From Candidatus Sumerlaeota bacterium (GTDB lineage: Bacteria > Sumerlaeota > Sumerlaeia > Sumerlaeales > Sumerlaeaceae), in contig JAPLSQ010000032.1 in NCBI GenBank assembly GCA_026398535.1, positions 1 to 63,972 of the forward strand: a stretch of DNA of 63,972 nt, read 5' to 3'. The translations under genes and the position numbers were made by a program. The notes under the pieces are model-generated. The model was not told where the DNA came from, made no database searches, and saw only the letters and a program-made list of their open reading frames with translations. Each line of letters opens with the position of its first letter. Position 1 is the stretch's first letter. Shown here in pieces: positions 46,049-55,037 of this stretch.

Positions 46049-47145
46049 TGCGTCTCGGCGGCCTGAGGATTGCGCGGCGCCGCCGTGCTCTCGCGCACGA
46101 CAAGGTGCGGCATGTACACAATTTCGCGATTGCGCGCAGCCGCCGTGCCGCCCGGACGCTTGGCCTCCAGCAACAGATCGGCGGTGCGGCGACCGATCTC
46201 CCGGCTTGGCTGCTCCATGGTGGTCAGCGGCACATCAAGATAGGCAGCCGCCTCGATGTTGTCGTATCCCATGATGGAAATGTCGTGAGGAATGTTCAGC
46301 CCATGGCGCCGCAAGATACGCATCGCTTTCATGGCCGTCACATCGTTCACCGAGAAAAGCGCTGTCAATTGATGCTGCTTCACAAAGCGCATCAGGTCGT
46401 GATCGAAACTGTGCCCCTGCTTGATGCTCAATATGTGCGAATCATTGAGTCCATGAGCGCGCAATTCGTGGCGAAACCCCGCCAGCCTCTCACTTGAGGT
46501 TTGAAGGATGTCGATATATCCAATGCGCTGATGACCAAGTCCTGTCAGGTAGCGAACGGCTTCGCTGGCGCCGCGGAAATTATCGCAGCAGACGAGTGAG
46601 CAGGTTCCGAGCAGTTCCGGCGGGCAATAATCCACATAGACGATGGGAATGGCGGAGACGGCGGATTGCCGGTCGGCGGGGGCTCCCACGCTGGCAATGA
46701 CCATGCCGAACAGGCGGCGGTCTTCGATTATTTTTTGCACGATATCAGTCTGCCGCTCGGGACGGTAGCCCGTGGTGGAAATTTCGATTGCGATGCCCGC
46801 GGGGCCCAGTTCGCGGGCGATCCCCTCCACAAGTGCCGCATAATAGGGATTTGTCATCTCCGGCACCACAACATGGACTGTCGGGCGAACGGCGGTCTGG
46901 GCGGCGTCGCCGCGCCGCGGTTCGGCGACAAACGTGCCGCGCCCATGTTCGCGCCTGATCACACCCTCATTTTCCAGTTCCGCCAGCGCCCGCACAGCTG
47001 TCACCTTGCTCACTTGGAAACGATCCATGATCTCCGTCAACGAGAGGATGCGGTCACCCGGACCAAGATTCTCGTCACGGATCATGTTTGTGAGCGATTG
47101 GACAATCTGGTAATATTTCGGCAACCGTGACTTTAAGGCAGCCAT
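46006..47145 (-). CDS. GntR/LacI-type (AraR-like) transcription regulator
   Basis: 379 residues. Residues 1-75 are a GntR winged helix (GDRILSLTEIMDRFQVSKVT, RALAELENEGVIRREHGRGTFV). Residues 88-360 are a LacI-type sugar-binding sensor (VVPEMTNPYYAALVEGIARE, GLGHQRIGYIDI, NDVTAMKAMRILRRHGLNIP, DISIMGYDN). This design is known from arabinose regulators such as AraR. It probably controls the adjacent glycan-use genes. Sites with inverted symmetry lie upstream at 47261-47269 and 47424-47445. It is convergent with the ABC permease gene, overlapping its end by 43 bp. Confidence 0.9.
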   Translation of the reverse strand: MAALKSRLPKYYQIVQSLTNMIRDENLGPGDRILSLTEIMDRFQVSKVTAVRALAELENEGVIRREHGRGTFVAEPRRGDAAQTAVRPTVHVVVPEMTNPYYAALVEGIARELGPAGIAIEISTTGYRPERQTDIVQKIIEDRRLFGMVIASVGAPADRQSAVSAIPIVYVDYCPPELLGTCSLVCCDNFRGASEAVRYLTGLGHQRIGYIDILQTSSERLAGFRHELRAHGLNDSHILSIKQGHSFDHDLMRFVKQHQLTALFSVNDVTAMKAMRILRRHGLNIPHDISIMGYDNIEAAAYLDVPLTTMEQPSREIGRRTADLLLEAKRPGGTAAARNREIVYMPHLVVRESTAAPRNPQAAETHQPLEPVSAIPSTK

Positions 47146-47655
47146 GCTTTTCTCCGTAAATCCGCCGTCCTTCGGCCTGATACGGGAACATTCAACTTTC
47201 TCAGCACAGAGAAAAGTTCCGCATCAGAAGGCGTTTGGACGGCATGACCTCTCTCTATATAACTGTATCGACCCAATATGCTTCATTGTTTCGGGTCAAG
47301 GTGTTTCACCAGATTCATTGCAGGCCGGCATAATTGAATTGGCTGGCCGATCATGAATATCGCGATAAACCGCGCCCTACGCATCTTATTGTCTTTTTTT
47401 TTCAGATTGTTCTTGACGGTGGTGCGACACAGTATACTGTATCGCCACAGTAAATGGAAACATACTCATTTTGATAATGCGAAAAAGGAGGTGAGAACAG
47501 GCTCAGAGGGCGCTGGCGCATCCGTCACGCGATGCGTTTGCTGACCCTGTTGCATGTGGCAAGGTTCTGAAAGGTTTGTCTGCACGAGCATCATGATGCA
47601 ACATCGGATTCCCGCGCAAAATCGGGAACCGTCAATTTCAATAGGAGATTACAAT
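47146..47655. other. 510-bp regulatory gap without a gene
   Basis: It holds the promoter side of the regulator gene and of the secreted protein at 47656. Visible items: a half-site CTGTATCGAC near 47262, the palindrome at 47424-47445, TTGACG at 47413-47418 as a possible -35, and a perfect Shine-Dalgarno-like AAGGAGGTGA at 47484-47493 that is followed by no start codon at useful distance. No convincing ORF. Confidence 0.5.
47424..47445. promoter_or_regulatory. 22-bp palindromic candidate operator
   Basis: The core ACAGTATACTGT (47429-47440) is a perfect palindrome. It is flanked by GCGA on the left and TCGC on the right, symmetric with one mismatched pair between. It overlaps a possible -10 region (TATACT) behind TTGACG. 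The regulator encoded at 46006-47145 is a natural candidate to bind it. Confidence 0.5.
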
Positions 47656-48574
47656 ATGAAAAAGAGTTTGGTTTACCTGACGATTTTTGCGGCAATTGCG
47701 GCCGTATCTTCAGCGGCTCCGGTGAATTTCCCCGTCGAATTCACTGATGGCGCACCCGAAACCACAACTTGGGGATATGACGTCAATTCACCCGGCGGCG
47801 GATACTTTGCCCGTTTCACCCAAGCTGGACTGGATGGCGGCGCGATTTATACCGGTTACTCAACAGCGCAAGCCAAGTGCGTTTTCGCGGGCACTTCAGT
47901 AGACCTTTGGTGCAAGACCCAGGCGAATGGCGGGCCGTTTGAGGCCTACCTTGATGATGGACAGGCAACATTCACAGGAACCATGAACGAGGCGAATCCT
48001 GGCACATGCCCGAAAATCATCACCCTGTTCACAGGCCTTTCGAACACTCTGCACACACTGGCTATCAAAAACACGGGTGTCTCAGGCTCGGATTTCATCT
48101 TCATCAACAAGGCCGTTTCCGAGCAACCATCGCCGGTCACCATCACGCGCATAAACGATCCCGACTTGACGTATGCGGCGCCTGGAGATTGGGGCGACCA
48201 AACCGATGATAATGCCATCAACGATTGTTATGGCGGTGAAACCAAAGTATACGGTCGGCGGAAGCTCATGGAGTTATACCTTCACGGGAACTGCCTGCGC
48301 GGCGGTTTATCGTCTGCGTTCGGATGGCGGCGTCGTCGGATATGAAGTTCGCGATGCGGGCAGCAATCTTGTCGCCGCGGGATCGTTCCCAGTCTACATC
48401 CCCTATACCGGCGCAACGGGTTACTGGAGCCGCTGGCCTTTCCTGCTTGCGAACAACCTGCCCAACGGCCAGTACACGGCAACCCTGACAAAGGTCAGCG
48501 GATTCATCAGTTTCGTTGACGCGTTCTACTTTGTTCCGGGTGGAACAGCCGTGTCCGACTGGTCAATTTATTAA
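47656..48574 (+). pseudogene. Secreted two-domain beta-sandwich protein with a frameshift
   Basis: A signal peptide (SLVYLTIFAAIAAVSSAAP) is followed by a beta domain (residues about 20-170) and a second one (from ITRINDPDLTYAAPGDWG). The first frame runs to 48345 but turns to low-similarity residues after GETK near 48246. The sensible continuation (YTVGGSSWSYTFTGTACAAV to VSDWSIY) is in the next frame and ends at 48574. One extra A in the AAA run at 48244-48246 explains it. It may be a real mutation or a sequencing error. AGGAG 9 bases before ATG 47656 sets the start. The domains resemble sugar-binding modules of neighbouring glycosidases. The pseudopilin gene follows 5 bp later. Confidence 0.7.
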
Positions 48575-48579
48575 TTTCC

Positions 48580-49212
48580 ATGACTCAAGAACACGAATGG
48601 AGATGCAAGCCAGTGACCGGAAAGTCGAACGGTTTTACGCTGATTGAGTTGCTGATTGTGGTGGCTATTATTGCCATCCTTGCGGCAATCGCGGTTCCAA
48701 ACTTTTTGGAAGCTCAGACGCGCTCAAAGGTTTCGCGCACGAAATCGGATATGCGGTCAATGTCAATCGCGGCTGAGTCGTACCGGTCTGACTACAACTA
48801 CTACCCCTTTTCAGCCAACGACATGTGGTGGATTGTTGCACAGGGGCAGACGTGGCCATGGTTTGTTTACACTGCCAACGAGTCGTGGCGGGTGACAACA
48901 ACGCCGATTGCCTACATGTCATCAGTTCCACCGGATATCTTCAACATGAAGGCGAACACATTCCCCTATGAGGCTTCGTATCTTTACACGACGGAGCAGC
49001 ATGCGGATTATTCCGCGGGGAAGACGATCGACTGGGCTTGGACACCGAACCCTGGCTGGGGCTTGGGCAGCATTGGTCCGAACAGGGCCTGGGACTATGC
49101 GTTTGGCCCCGGGCCGATCAATCTGCTGATCAACACGCTCTATGATCCGACGAATGGCACTCTGAGCAAAGGCGACATCATTCGTGCCGGTCCCGGCGAG
49201 GAGCGCAAGTAA
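48580..49212 (+). CDS. Type II secretion-style pseudopilin (GspG-like)
   Basis: 210 residues. The short leader ends in KSNG, and FTLIELLIVVAIIAILAAIA follows, the type IV prepilin cleavage site with the conserved Glu at +5. The rest (NFLEAQTRSKVSRTKSDMRS, then an aromatic-rich domain) matches the large pseudopilin family common in Lentisphaerota-like and Sumerlaeota-like genomes. It may be a secreted or envelope fibre subunit that helps export or tether glycan enzymes. It lies right after a secreted carbohydrate-binding-like gene and before a terminator. No other secretion gene is nearby. Confidence 0.9.
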   Translation: MTQEHEWRCKPVTGKSNGFTLIELLIVVAIIAILAAIAVPNFLEAQTRSKVSRTKSDMRSMSIAAESYRSDYNYYPFSANDMWWIVAQGQTWPWFVYTANESWRVTTTPIAYMSSVPPDIFNMKANTFPYEASYLYTTEQHADYSAGKTIDWAWTPNPGWGLGSIGPNRAWDYAFGPGPINLLINTLYDPTNGTLSKGDIIRAGPGEERK

Positions 49213-49245
49213 TCAGCCCGCAAGGGCAGTGCAAATCTGTTGAGG

Positions 49246-49289
49246 CAGGGGAGCAGTCTTTTGCGAAAGGATTGCTCCCCTGATTTTTT
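49246..49289 (+). terminator. Rho-independent terminator
   Basis: The arms CAGGGGAGCAGTC and GATTGCTCCCCTG pair (one G-T pair) around an 11-base loop, followed by ATTTTTT. It ends the plus-strand pseudopilin transcript, with a convergent gene just beyond. Confidence 0.85.
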
Positions 49290-49303
49290 GTCTACCCGTT
49301 TGA

Positions 49304-50464
49304 TCAGTATATTTCGAATGGGGAAACTTCCGCGGGATCCGCTCCCACACGAGCGTAAAAAGGATGCCATGTGCTGAGCGCCTGCTCAACCCAGAAAAGT
49401 TCCCAACCGCCCATCGTGGCGGGCAGCATTTGCGGAAACGTTGCCGATCCATAACCCGCGGAGATCAACTTGGTATCCTGCCATGAATTTCCACCGTCCG
49501 TGCTTGCCCGCCAGCCTATGACACTCGGGCTTGTGCTGTCATCCGTCCATGAAATTCCGATTTTGTTCATCGGGTCGGCAGCGATGGCAGGCAAGCGCGA
49601 ATCCTTCTGGTCCACGGGACTCAGAATCACAGGCGGTCCCCATGCGGCGCCGCCATCGGCGCTTGTCTGTGCCATGACCTCCCAGACGGTTCCCGTGAAT
49701 TCCTGATAAGCGACGACGAGTTTGCCGCCCGATGCCGCCGCGATGACGGGATTTGTGTCATCGACGTTATCGAGCATGGAAACACGCAACGCGGTATTCC
49801 ATGTGCCTGCCACGTTTGTGCTTTTGCGGAAACAAACCTTGTTCGCGCCCCCTGTCAGTTCCGTCCATACCACGCAGACCGTGCCGGGAGCAATCGAAGT
49901 GATGCCGACATTCTCCACATAAGCGCCGAATCCTGACAGCCGTATTGGAGCGGACCAGTTGACTCCGTCGTCCGTGCTTTTTGTGAACGCGCACTCGTAG
50001 TTTGTGCCGTTCTGATTGACCCATACAAGGCAGATGGCGCCATCGAGATACGTTATCTTTGGAAGGAGCTCGTTGCCAACGCCGAGAGGCATGGCCACTG
50101 GACTCGACCAGGCAACACCGCCATCAGTTGATTTGGTGAAACATAGGTGCCATCCGTTGGGTGTGGGGTTTGAAATGACCATATACAGTCCTACAGGGCT
50201 CGAACACATGGCGTAATACCATGAGAGTGCGCTGGAGGAGATGGTGATGGGGGAAAGCCACGCGGCGGGTCCCTGCCGCGCAATCAGAGTGGTGGCTCCT
50301 GAGTCGGAGCGGCCCCACGCCGCTGTAATCGCAGTTCCCTGTGGGGCGGCGGCTATCGGCGCGCAGTCACCCCCCAAAGAGTCGAGTTGAACCGGCGGCA
50401 CGGCGGATGCCGCCGATGCTGTCATTGTTATTAGAAAAACCGCAAGTCGCATATTTCCGCTCAT
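49304..50464 (-). CDS. Secreted BNR/Asp-box beta-propeller protein (sialidase-like fold)
   Basis: About 386 residues. A signal peptide (MRLAVFLITMTASAASAV) precedes a repeat-rich beta chain with four Asp-box motifs of the pattern S-x-D-x-G-x-x-W (STDGGVAWSSP, STDDGVNWSAP, SADGGAAWGPP, STDGGNSWQD). Such propellers occur in sialidases and other exo-glycosidases, but the arginine triad of sialidase is not evident, so a glycan-binding or unrelated enzyme is possible. ATG 50464 lies one base after the stop of the upstream glycosidase gene, indicating coupling; ATG 50452 is an alternative. Confidence 0.75.
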   Translation of the reverse strand: MSGNMRLAVFLITMTASAASAVPPVQLDSLGGDCAPIAAAPQGTAITAAWGRSDSGATTLIARQGPAAWLSPITISSSALSWYYAMCSSPVGLYMVISNPTPNGWHLCFTKSTDGGVAWSSPVAMPLGVGNELLPKITYLDGAICLVWVNQNGTNYECAFTKSTDDGVNWSAPIRLSGFGAYVENVGITSIAPGTVCVVWTELTGGANKVCFRKSTNVAGTWNTALRVSMLDNVDDTNPVIAAASGGKLVVAYQEFTGTVWEVMAQTSADGGAAWGPPVILSPVDQKDSRLPAIAADPMNKIGISWTDDSTSPSVIGWRASTDGGNSWQDTKLISAGYGSATFPQMLPATMGGWELFWVEQALSTWHPFYARVGADPAEVSPFEIY

Positions 50465-50465
50465 C

Positions 50466-52946
50466 TTAGAAATGCTCCGTATTCCAGCCTTTTGTGAGTT
50501 GGCTGACGTTTCGATCGAAAGTCGCGGAATATCCAAAACCGAGGTAGCTGGCAAACATGGGTGATGCTTGGAGCGTTGCGCGGAACTCCTCCTTGAGGGC
50601 ATTTAGAAGCGCCGTGTTGCCGGGATTCTCGCAGGCCTTGCCATAAATGCGCATGACTTTTCCTGTCGTCTTCAGCCATTCGATCTGCGCCTGCTGGGCG
50701 GGAGTGAGGAGTGCGACAGCCTGGTTGAGAAGTGACTCGATCTGTGCGCCTTTCGTCTCCATGTTCTGCGCGGCGGCGCCCAGATTGCAAAACTCCTCCA
50801 ACACGAGCATCGCCTGCGCGATAAGATCAGCCGCCAGTTGGTTGCCGAAAGCCGCCCACCGGGCATAGCTTAACACGACATCCCGCGCCGTCTGATTCCA
50901 TGACCATATATATGATGAAGCGAACCATGTGTTGGGCACTTTTGGCGCCGCTTCAAGGCGCATGAAGTAGGCTGCCGGCAGATCCTTTGCGGTGAAAGAT
51001 CCGTAATTGGTTACCACCGCGCTCTTGAGGTATTGCAGCATGGGAATTGTGAAGGTGTAGCCGGATTCCACATTGGTGGGGAAGATGAAGCCTCCGACAG
51101 GGAAGCCAAGCGGCCGCGCCTGTTTGATTGTCGTGTCGGGATGGTCGATGGAATCATAGATGGTGAGCGACGTGTATCCCGGATTTCCGTATGCAGTGAT
51201 GAGCTCGTTAAAGAACTGGTTTCGATAGCTGATGCCGTAATACGGTTCGAGCGCCCAGATCGGCCAGCATGAGACCGTGATACTTGTTGCGGGATTCTTT
51301 GCCTTTGCGACATTTCCGAACTCCACAACTTGCTCTCGCAGGACTTGCGCCTGGGTGGCCTTGCATACGGTGTCGAAACTGCCGCCAGGATCGTAGAACC
51401 AGATCTGGAACTCGTCGCATGCCTTGAACCATTCCATTTCGTTGTCCCAAACGTCATGCATCAGTTCCCATGTGTTTGCCCATGAGTAAGAGTTGAACGA
51501 AAGAGCGTCTGTGGCGCAGGGGCTGACCACAGAGTAGCCAGGGTAGGGGTTGACGGCCTGGGCGGCGGGATTAGCCTGCCATATGTCCTGCGGCACCATG
51601 GTTGGGCTGATAAAAAATCCGGTCTTCAGTCCGAGGCGGTGTGCATAATCAATCATGTATTGCAGGTTCTGGTGGAGTTGCTGATTGCGGAGGGTATTGC
51701 TGATGGGCGATTTGGGAAAGCAGAGTTCGATGTTCCCCCAGAGGAAAAAGTACACATGGGTCAGCCGCGCGGTCATCAGGTCCTCGAGGTTTTGTTCCCA
51801 TTGAGCTTTATTCCATGTGTCGGGCGTTGCGGGCGAGTAAGTGAATCCATAGGCGATGTTGTAATAAATGGCGCGCCGTTCACGATCGGGCGTTTGGAAC
51901 TCCTGCATTTGCTGGGTGTTGCACACCGAGCCCTCGCGGCTGAGATAGAGGAATCCCTGGTCGATCATAAGGTTTGCCCGCAGGTGTGACATCGCGTATG
52001 CCGCGCCCTGCGCCTGCTGGCCGGCGGCAAGGATGACTTTTCGCCCTGGCGCGTATTTGCCGGGATAGACGCCGATGCCATATCCCTGTTCTTTCTGAAA
52101 AGCGGGCTTGCCGTTGAAGGAGGCGTCAAGACCCGTCTCGCTGAGAAGGTTGGCGATAAATGGGCTGGCGGCCGCGGAGCCGGCGATGATCAGATCATTG
52201 TTCTGTTTCTGTGACGGTGTAAGCGCTGACGCGCTCACTGTGGTGATGGACTGGCCCAAGAGGAGATCGACGCGTTTCTTCAGCACCTCCACATTTTTCT
52301 GTTCAACGGGCGTGGCGTTCCCGGCGCATACGATGAGCCAGTTTTGTGGGGGCAATTCCGTGGAGCCACCGGATCCGAGGCGTTGAAACGCGAGCGCGTC
52401 AATTTCAAAGAAATCCGTGGGATTGGCGGTGTCGTTGGTGGCCTTGATTTTCAGGACGTGGGCGCTCGCTTTGAGCGGCAATTTTGCCGAAGGCACGGTG
52501 AAGCGCTTCGCGCGCAATTGCCCGCCAATCGACACATAAGCGGGGCAACTGCCCACAAAGACGTTGTCGATATAAACCATGCCGATTTTTGTCTGCTGAT
52601 TGTTGGTGCGATAACCGACGACGATATCGACGAACTGGTTGATGGAGTAATCAGAGCTGAGCGAGATGGTCTGAGTTGTCTCAGGCGGGAAGCCCATGGC
52701 ATTGTCGGCGGATGCAACAAGCGCCGCGCGGTCGCCAGGCATGCCGGCGTCGAGTCCGCCCTCCGTGTTGATATCGCCCGACCAGTTTGCGCCTGCAAGG
52801 GATTCCGTGGTGTCGGGTTTCCCGCAGGTGTATGACAATAAATGACCCGGACAAAAGAACAGCAACGCAAACAATGCGGCGCCGGGTATCATCCCGCGAA
52901 AAAACATCAACGGGCATCCGAACTCGTGCAAACGTGTGTGCGGCAT
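50466..52946 (-). CDS. Secreted glycoside hydrolase, paralogue of the 39.4-kb protein
   Basis: About 826 residues. A signal sequence (GAALFALLFFCPGHLLS) is followed by one beta domain (ANWSGDINTEGGLDAGMPGD) like the pair in the 39428 protein, an alpha/beta domain, and a TIM barrel. The barrel shows YYNIAYGFTYSPATPDTWNK, GFFISPTMVPQDIWQ and QIWFYDPGGSFDTVCKATQ. The D-P-G-G site is kept, but the C-x-C after it is replaced. The substrate is unknown. The start ATG 52946 has GAGG 6 bases upstream. It probably forms a transcript with the genes at 53203 and 49304. Confidence 0.75.
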   Translation of the reverse strand: MPHTRLHEFGCPLMFFRGMIPGAALFALLFFCPGHLLSYTCGKPDTTESLAGANWSGDINTEGGLDAGMPGDRAALVASADNAMGFPPETTQTISLSSDYSINQFVDIVVGYRTNNQQTKIGMVYIDNVFVGSCPAYVSIGGQLRAKRFTVPSAKLPLKASAHVLKIKATNDTANPTDFFEIDALAFQRLGSGGSTELPPQNWLIVCAGNATPVEQKNVEVLKKRVDLLLGQSITTVSASALTPSQKQNNDLIIAGSAAASPFIANLLSETGLDASFNGKPAFQKEQGYGIGVYPGKYAPGRKVILAAGQQAQGAAYAMSHLRANLMIDQGFLYLSREGSVCNTQQMQEFQTPDRERRAIYYNIAYGFTYSPATPDTWNKAQWEQNLEDLMTARLTHVYFFLWGNIELCFPKSPISNTLRNQQLHQNLQYMIDYAHRLGLKTGFFISPTMVPQDIWQANPAAQAVNPYPGYSVVSPCATDALSFNSYSWANTWELMHDVWDNEMEWFKACDEFQIWFYDPGGSFDTVCKATQAQVLREQVVEFGNVAKAKNPATSITVSCWPIWALEPYYGISYRNQFFNELITAYGNPGYTSLTIYDSIDHPDTTIKQARPLGFPVGGFIFPTNVESGYTFTIPMLQYLKSAVVTNYGSFTAKDLPAAYFMRLEAAPKVPNTWFASSYIWSWNQTARDVVLSYARWAAFGNQLAADLIAQAMLVLEEFCNLGAAAQNMETKGAQIESLLNQAVALLTPAQQAQIEWLKTTGKVMRIYGKACENPGNTALLNALKEEFRATLQASPMFASYLGFGYSATFDRNVSQLTKGWNTEHF

Positions 52947-52964
52947 CAATATCCTCGCGAGTAT

Positions 52965-53206
52965 TTATATTCCTTTGCCTTGCACAGCGTCACGGCGGGA
53001 GGCCGAACGGTCTCTCACAGCACGCTCCAGCGCCTCCGCCCATGCGGCGTTGCCTTTTGCTGTCAAATGGCAGCCATCCGCTCATGGTGATGCGTCATGA
53101 AATCCGCGGGGGCGGTTGTTTTCGACCCGGTGTGTGTCGTCTCCGTCATTCCCCTCACTGCCAGGATGAGCGCGACGATACAAATAACAAAGCGGCGTTG
53201 CTTCAC
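52965..53206 (-). pseudogene. Remnant of a secreted SGNH/GDSL-type hydrolase
   Basis: From GTG 53206 (overlapping the upstream stop as GTGA) a frame codes a signal-peptide-like RRFVICIVALILAV and ends at 53063. In another frame, from 53081, ADGCHLTAKGNAAWAEALER matches the C-terminal block of SGNH hydrolases, where D-x-x-H supplies the catalytic Asp and His, and ends at 52965. The roughly 150-residue core between is missing, with a frame change. It looks like an internally deleted gene. I base the family on this short block only. Confidence 0.5.
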
Positions 53207-54684
53207 AGCCAGCCTCTCTGTGGCCCCAATCGTTCCTTGCCAATCAGGGCGCGTTTCAGCGATTGCAACACCTGCAGGGTGTGGTTCTCCTCCATGTAGT
53301 AAGCCTCTTTCACCTTTGCGAAGCTGGTTCCTATTGCCTGATCCAGGGGCATGGTGATGGCGTGATTGACCCCGGGTGAGTTCAACTTTTTGAGCGCCTC
53401 GAACAGGTCAGGCCAGTTCCAGCGATTACGGTAGCCGTGCTTTGCCTGCCACATGTCGGCGGCGGTGACAAATTCCCTCAGCGCCGCGCGGTGGCCGGCT
53501 CCATTGTTCAGCGCGTTGCAGAGATCGATGCACGAGCCGCACATGTCGAGCATCATGCAAAGATCGTTCACAAAGCGCGCGGGACTGCCGAAAAGCAATC
53601 CGCCGAGATCACCCTCCTTCAGTGCGCCGCATGGGATGTTGTTGAGTTCCTCCCGCGCGGCGCGCGCAGGCTTCGCATCGGTTCCGGTCAAAGTCTGCCA
53701 ACCACGCACGATTTTGGCGCCGTGTCCCGGAGCAAGGCCTTCCGCAAACTCAAGATAATCGTCATTGGAAACGGGCTTGCCGAGCGCGCCGCGCACGAAA
53801 GCGAAAGTGTTGGGCAATTGCGCACAGTGCGTCTGGGCGTTGCCGAGAACACCGCGAGGCATCGCCATGGCGCCCGCATTGTATGCAAGATCGCCTCCGA
53901 AGTTGGTCATCGGGAAGCTCGGTTCGCCCTCGATGGCGCCATAGTTGTAACCATAAACACGGTCGCCCAGACCGAGTTTTTCGGCAAAAGCGAATCCGTT
54001 GGCGATTGCCCATGGTTTGGGGTCCGCCTGCGACAATCTTTGCAGAGTGTCGATGAATTCGTCTTCGAGGCCGAACTCGAAGCTGCCGGTTTCGTAAAAA
54101 CGCGAGTATGCCTGCCACCCGGCATGCATCCAATAAACGAGTTCGATGCCGGGACGGATGCGGTCGAGCATGCGCCTGTGTTCAAGGAGCAGATTTACAT
54201 ATTCCTGATTGGTGGACCCGGCATAGCCGCCGGGATCGCTGTCGATGATGGTGACGCCGTCCACCAGCTTGAGGGGTTCGAGCAGTTTTTCGCGCCAGCG
54301 GATCATCGTGTCGAGAGCGTTGCGGTCGCCCGGGTTGATCCGGATGTCACTGTAGAAAAAATTGCGGTCCCATATTGATGAACGCGCGGCCACTTCGCTC
54401 ACCGCCCACACATTCGGACAAAGGGCGATGAACACCTTCATGTCCAATTCGTGTTTCAGCATTGCGATGACGCGCGACATGTTCTCAAGATAACATTTGT
54501 CGCTTGGGGGCAGGGGATCGGGCATCATTTCGAGAAGAGGCCAAATGAGCACCGCGTTATATCCAATCTTCCTGAGGCATCCCGCATAACCGCGCCAGTC
54601 GTCAACCTGCCATGTGCGCGCGGCGTAGGGATAGTTGTAGGGCCAGTGCTGGTGCACATACATGCCGATCATTTTATCGCTCAT
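53203..54684 (-). CDS. Cytosolic TIM-barrel protein with D-P-G-G motif, probable glycoside hydrolase
   Basis: 493 residues with no signal peptide. The N-terminal half reads as a barrel: GYNAVLIWPLLEMMPD, MKVFIALCPNVWAVSEVA, VDGVTIIDSDPGGYAG, ELVYWMHAGW and FEFGLEDEFID. The DSDPGG segment sits where the secreted paralogues have FYDPGG, suggesting a shared ancestor or active-site layout. No signature lets me name a family. It lies upstream of, and near, the secreted glycosidase on the same strand, so it probably acts on imported products. A regulatory gap of 353 bp separates it from the divergent DeoR operon. Confidence 0.65.
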   Translation of the reverse strand: MSDKMIGMYVHQHWPYNYPYAARTWQVDDWRGYAGCLRKIGYNAVLIWPLLEMMPDPLPPSDKCYLENMSRVIAMLKHELDMKVFIALCPNVWAVSEVAARSSIWDRNFFYSDIRINPGDRNALDTMIRWREKLLEPLKLVDGVTIIDSDPGGYAGSTNQEYVNLLLEHRRMLDRIRPGIELVYWMHAGWQAYSRFYETGSFEFGLEDEFIDTLQRLSQADPKPWAIANGFAFAEKLGLGDRVYGYNYGAIEGEPSFPMTNFGGDLAYNAGAMAMPRGVLGNAQTHCAQLPNTFAFVRGALGKPVSNDDYLEFAEGLAPGHGAKIVRGWQTLTGTDAKPARAAREELNNIPCGALKEGDLGGLLFGSPARFVNDLCMMLDMCGSCIDLCNALNNGAGHRAALREFVTAADMWQAKHGYRNRWNWPDLFEALKKLNSPGVNHAITMPLDQAIGTSFAKVKEAYYMEENHTLQVLQSLKRALIGKERLGPQRGWL

Positions 54685-55037
54685 GATTAATTACGCTCCA
54701 TTTTCGCGTGTCCCAAGGCGCTGAAGATTATTTGGGGAATCATTCTGGGCAAACAAAGTGTATCGATACTCATGGTGTGAAGAAACAAGTCTTGGATTCC
54801 ATGGGCTTCCGCAAGATTTTTTTATATTGCGGGTCGTTTTTCACATCACACTGTATAGGTAGTTCGATAGAATTGTGGATAAAGGTGATGATTTGTGACG
54901 CGCGCTTGTCCATGAATTGCAATCCCCTCCGCAGAAAACATGAATATCGACAGGGTCAGCCTGAAAAGGTGAAAGAATTTTCTTGATTGTGCGATGTTTG
55001 AATTTGTGATAATTGATTTATTCTCACAATAAATAAC
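54685..55037. other. Divergent regulatory gap between the 53.2-kb gene and the DeoR operon
   Basis: No gene is seen. It contains the motif at 54853 shared with 39385, and an AT-rich zone before 55038 (a TTTGTGATAATTGATTTATT stretch) that could be the DeoR operator or promoter. Both flanking genes would be controlled from here. Confidence 0.5.
54853..54874 (+). promoter_or_regulatory. Candidate operator, second copy of the 39.4-kb motif
   Basis: GTATAGGTAG, two variable bases and CGATAGAATT occur here exactly as at 39385-39406. The two sites match at 20 of 22 positions. It lies between two divergent gene sets. Confidence 0.5.

Noticed and set aside
49304..50464. True sialidase
   Set aside because: Asp-box motifs are present, but the arginine triad and catalytic Tyr/Glu of sialidases could not be located.
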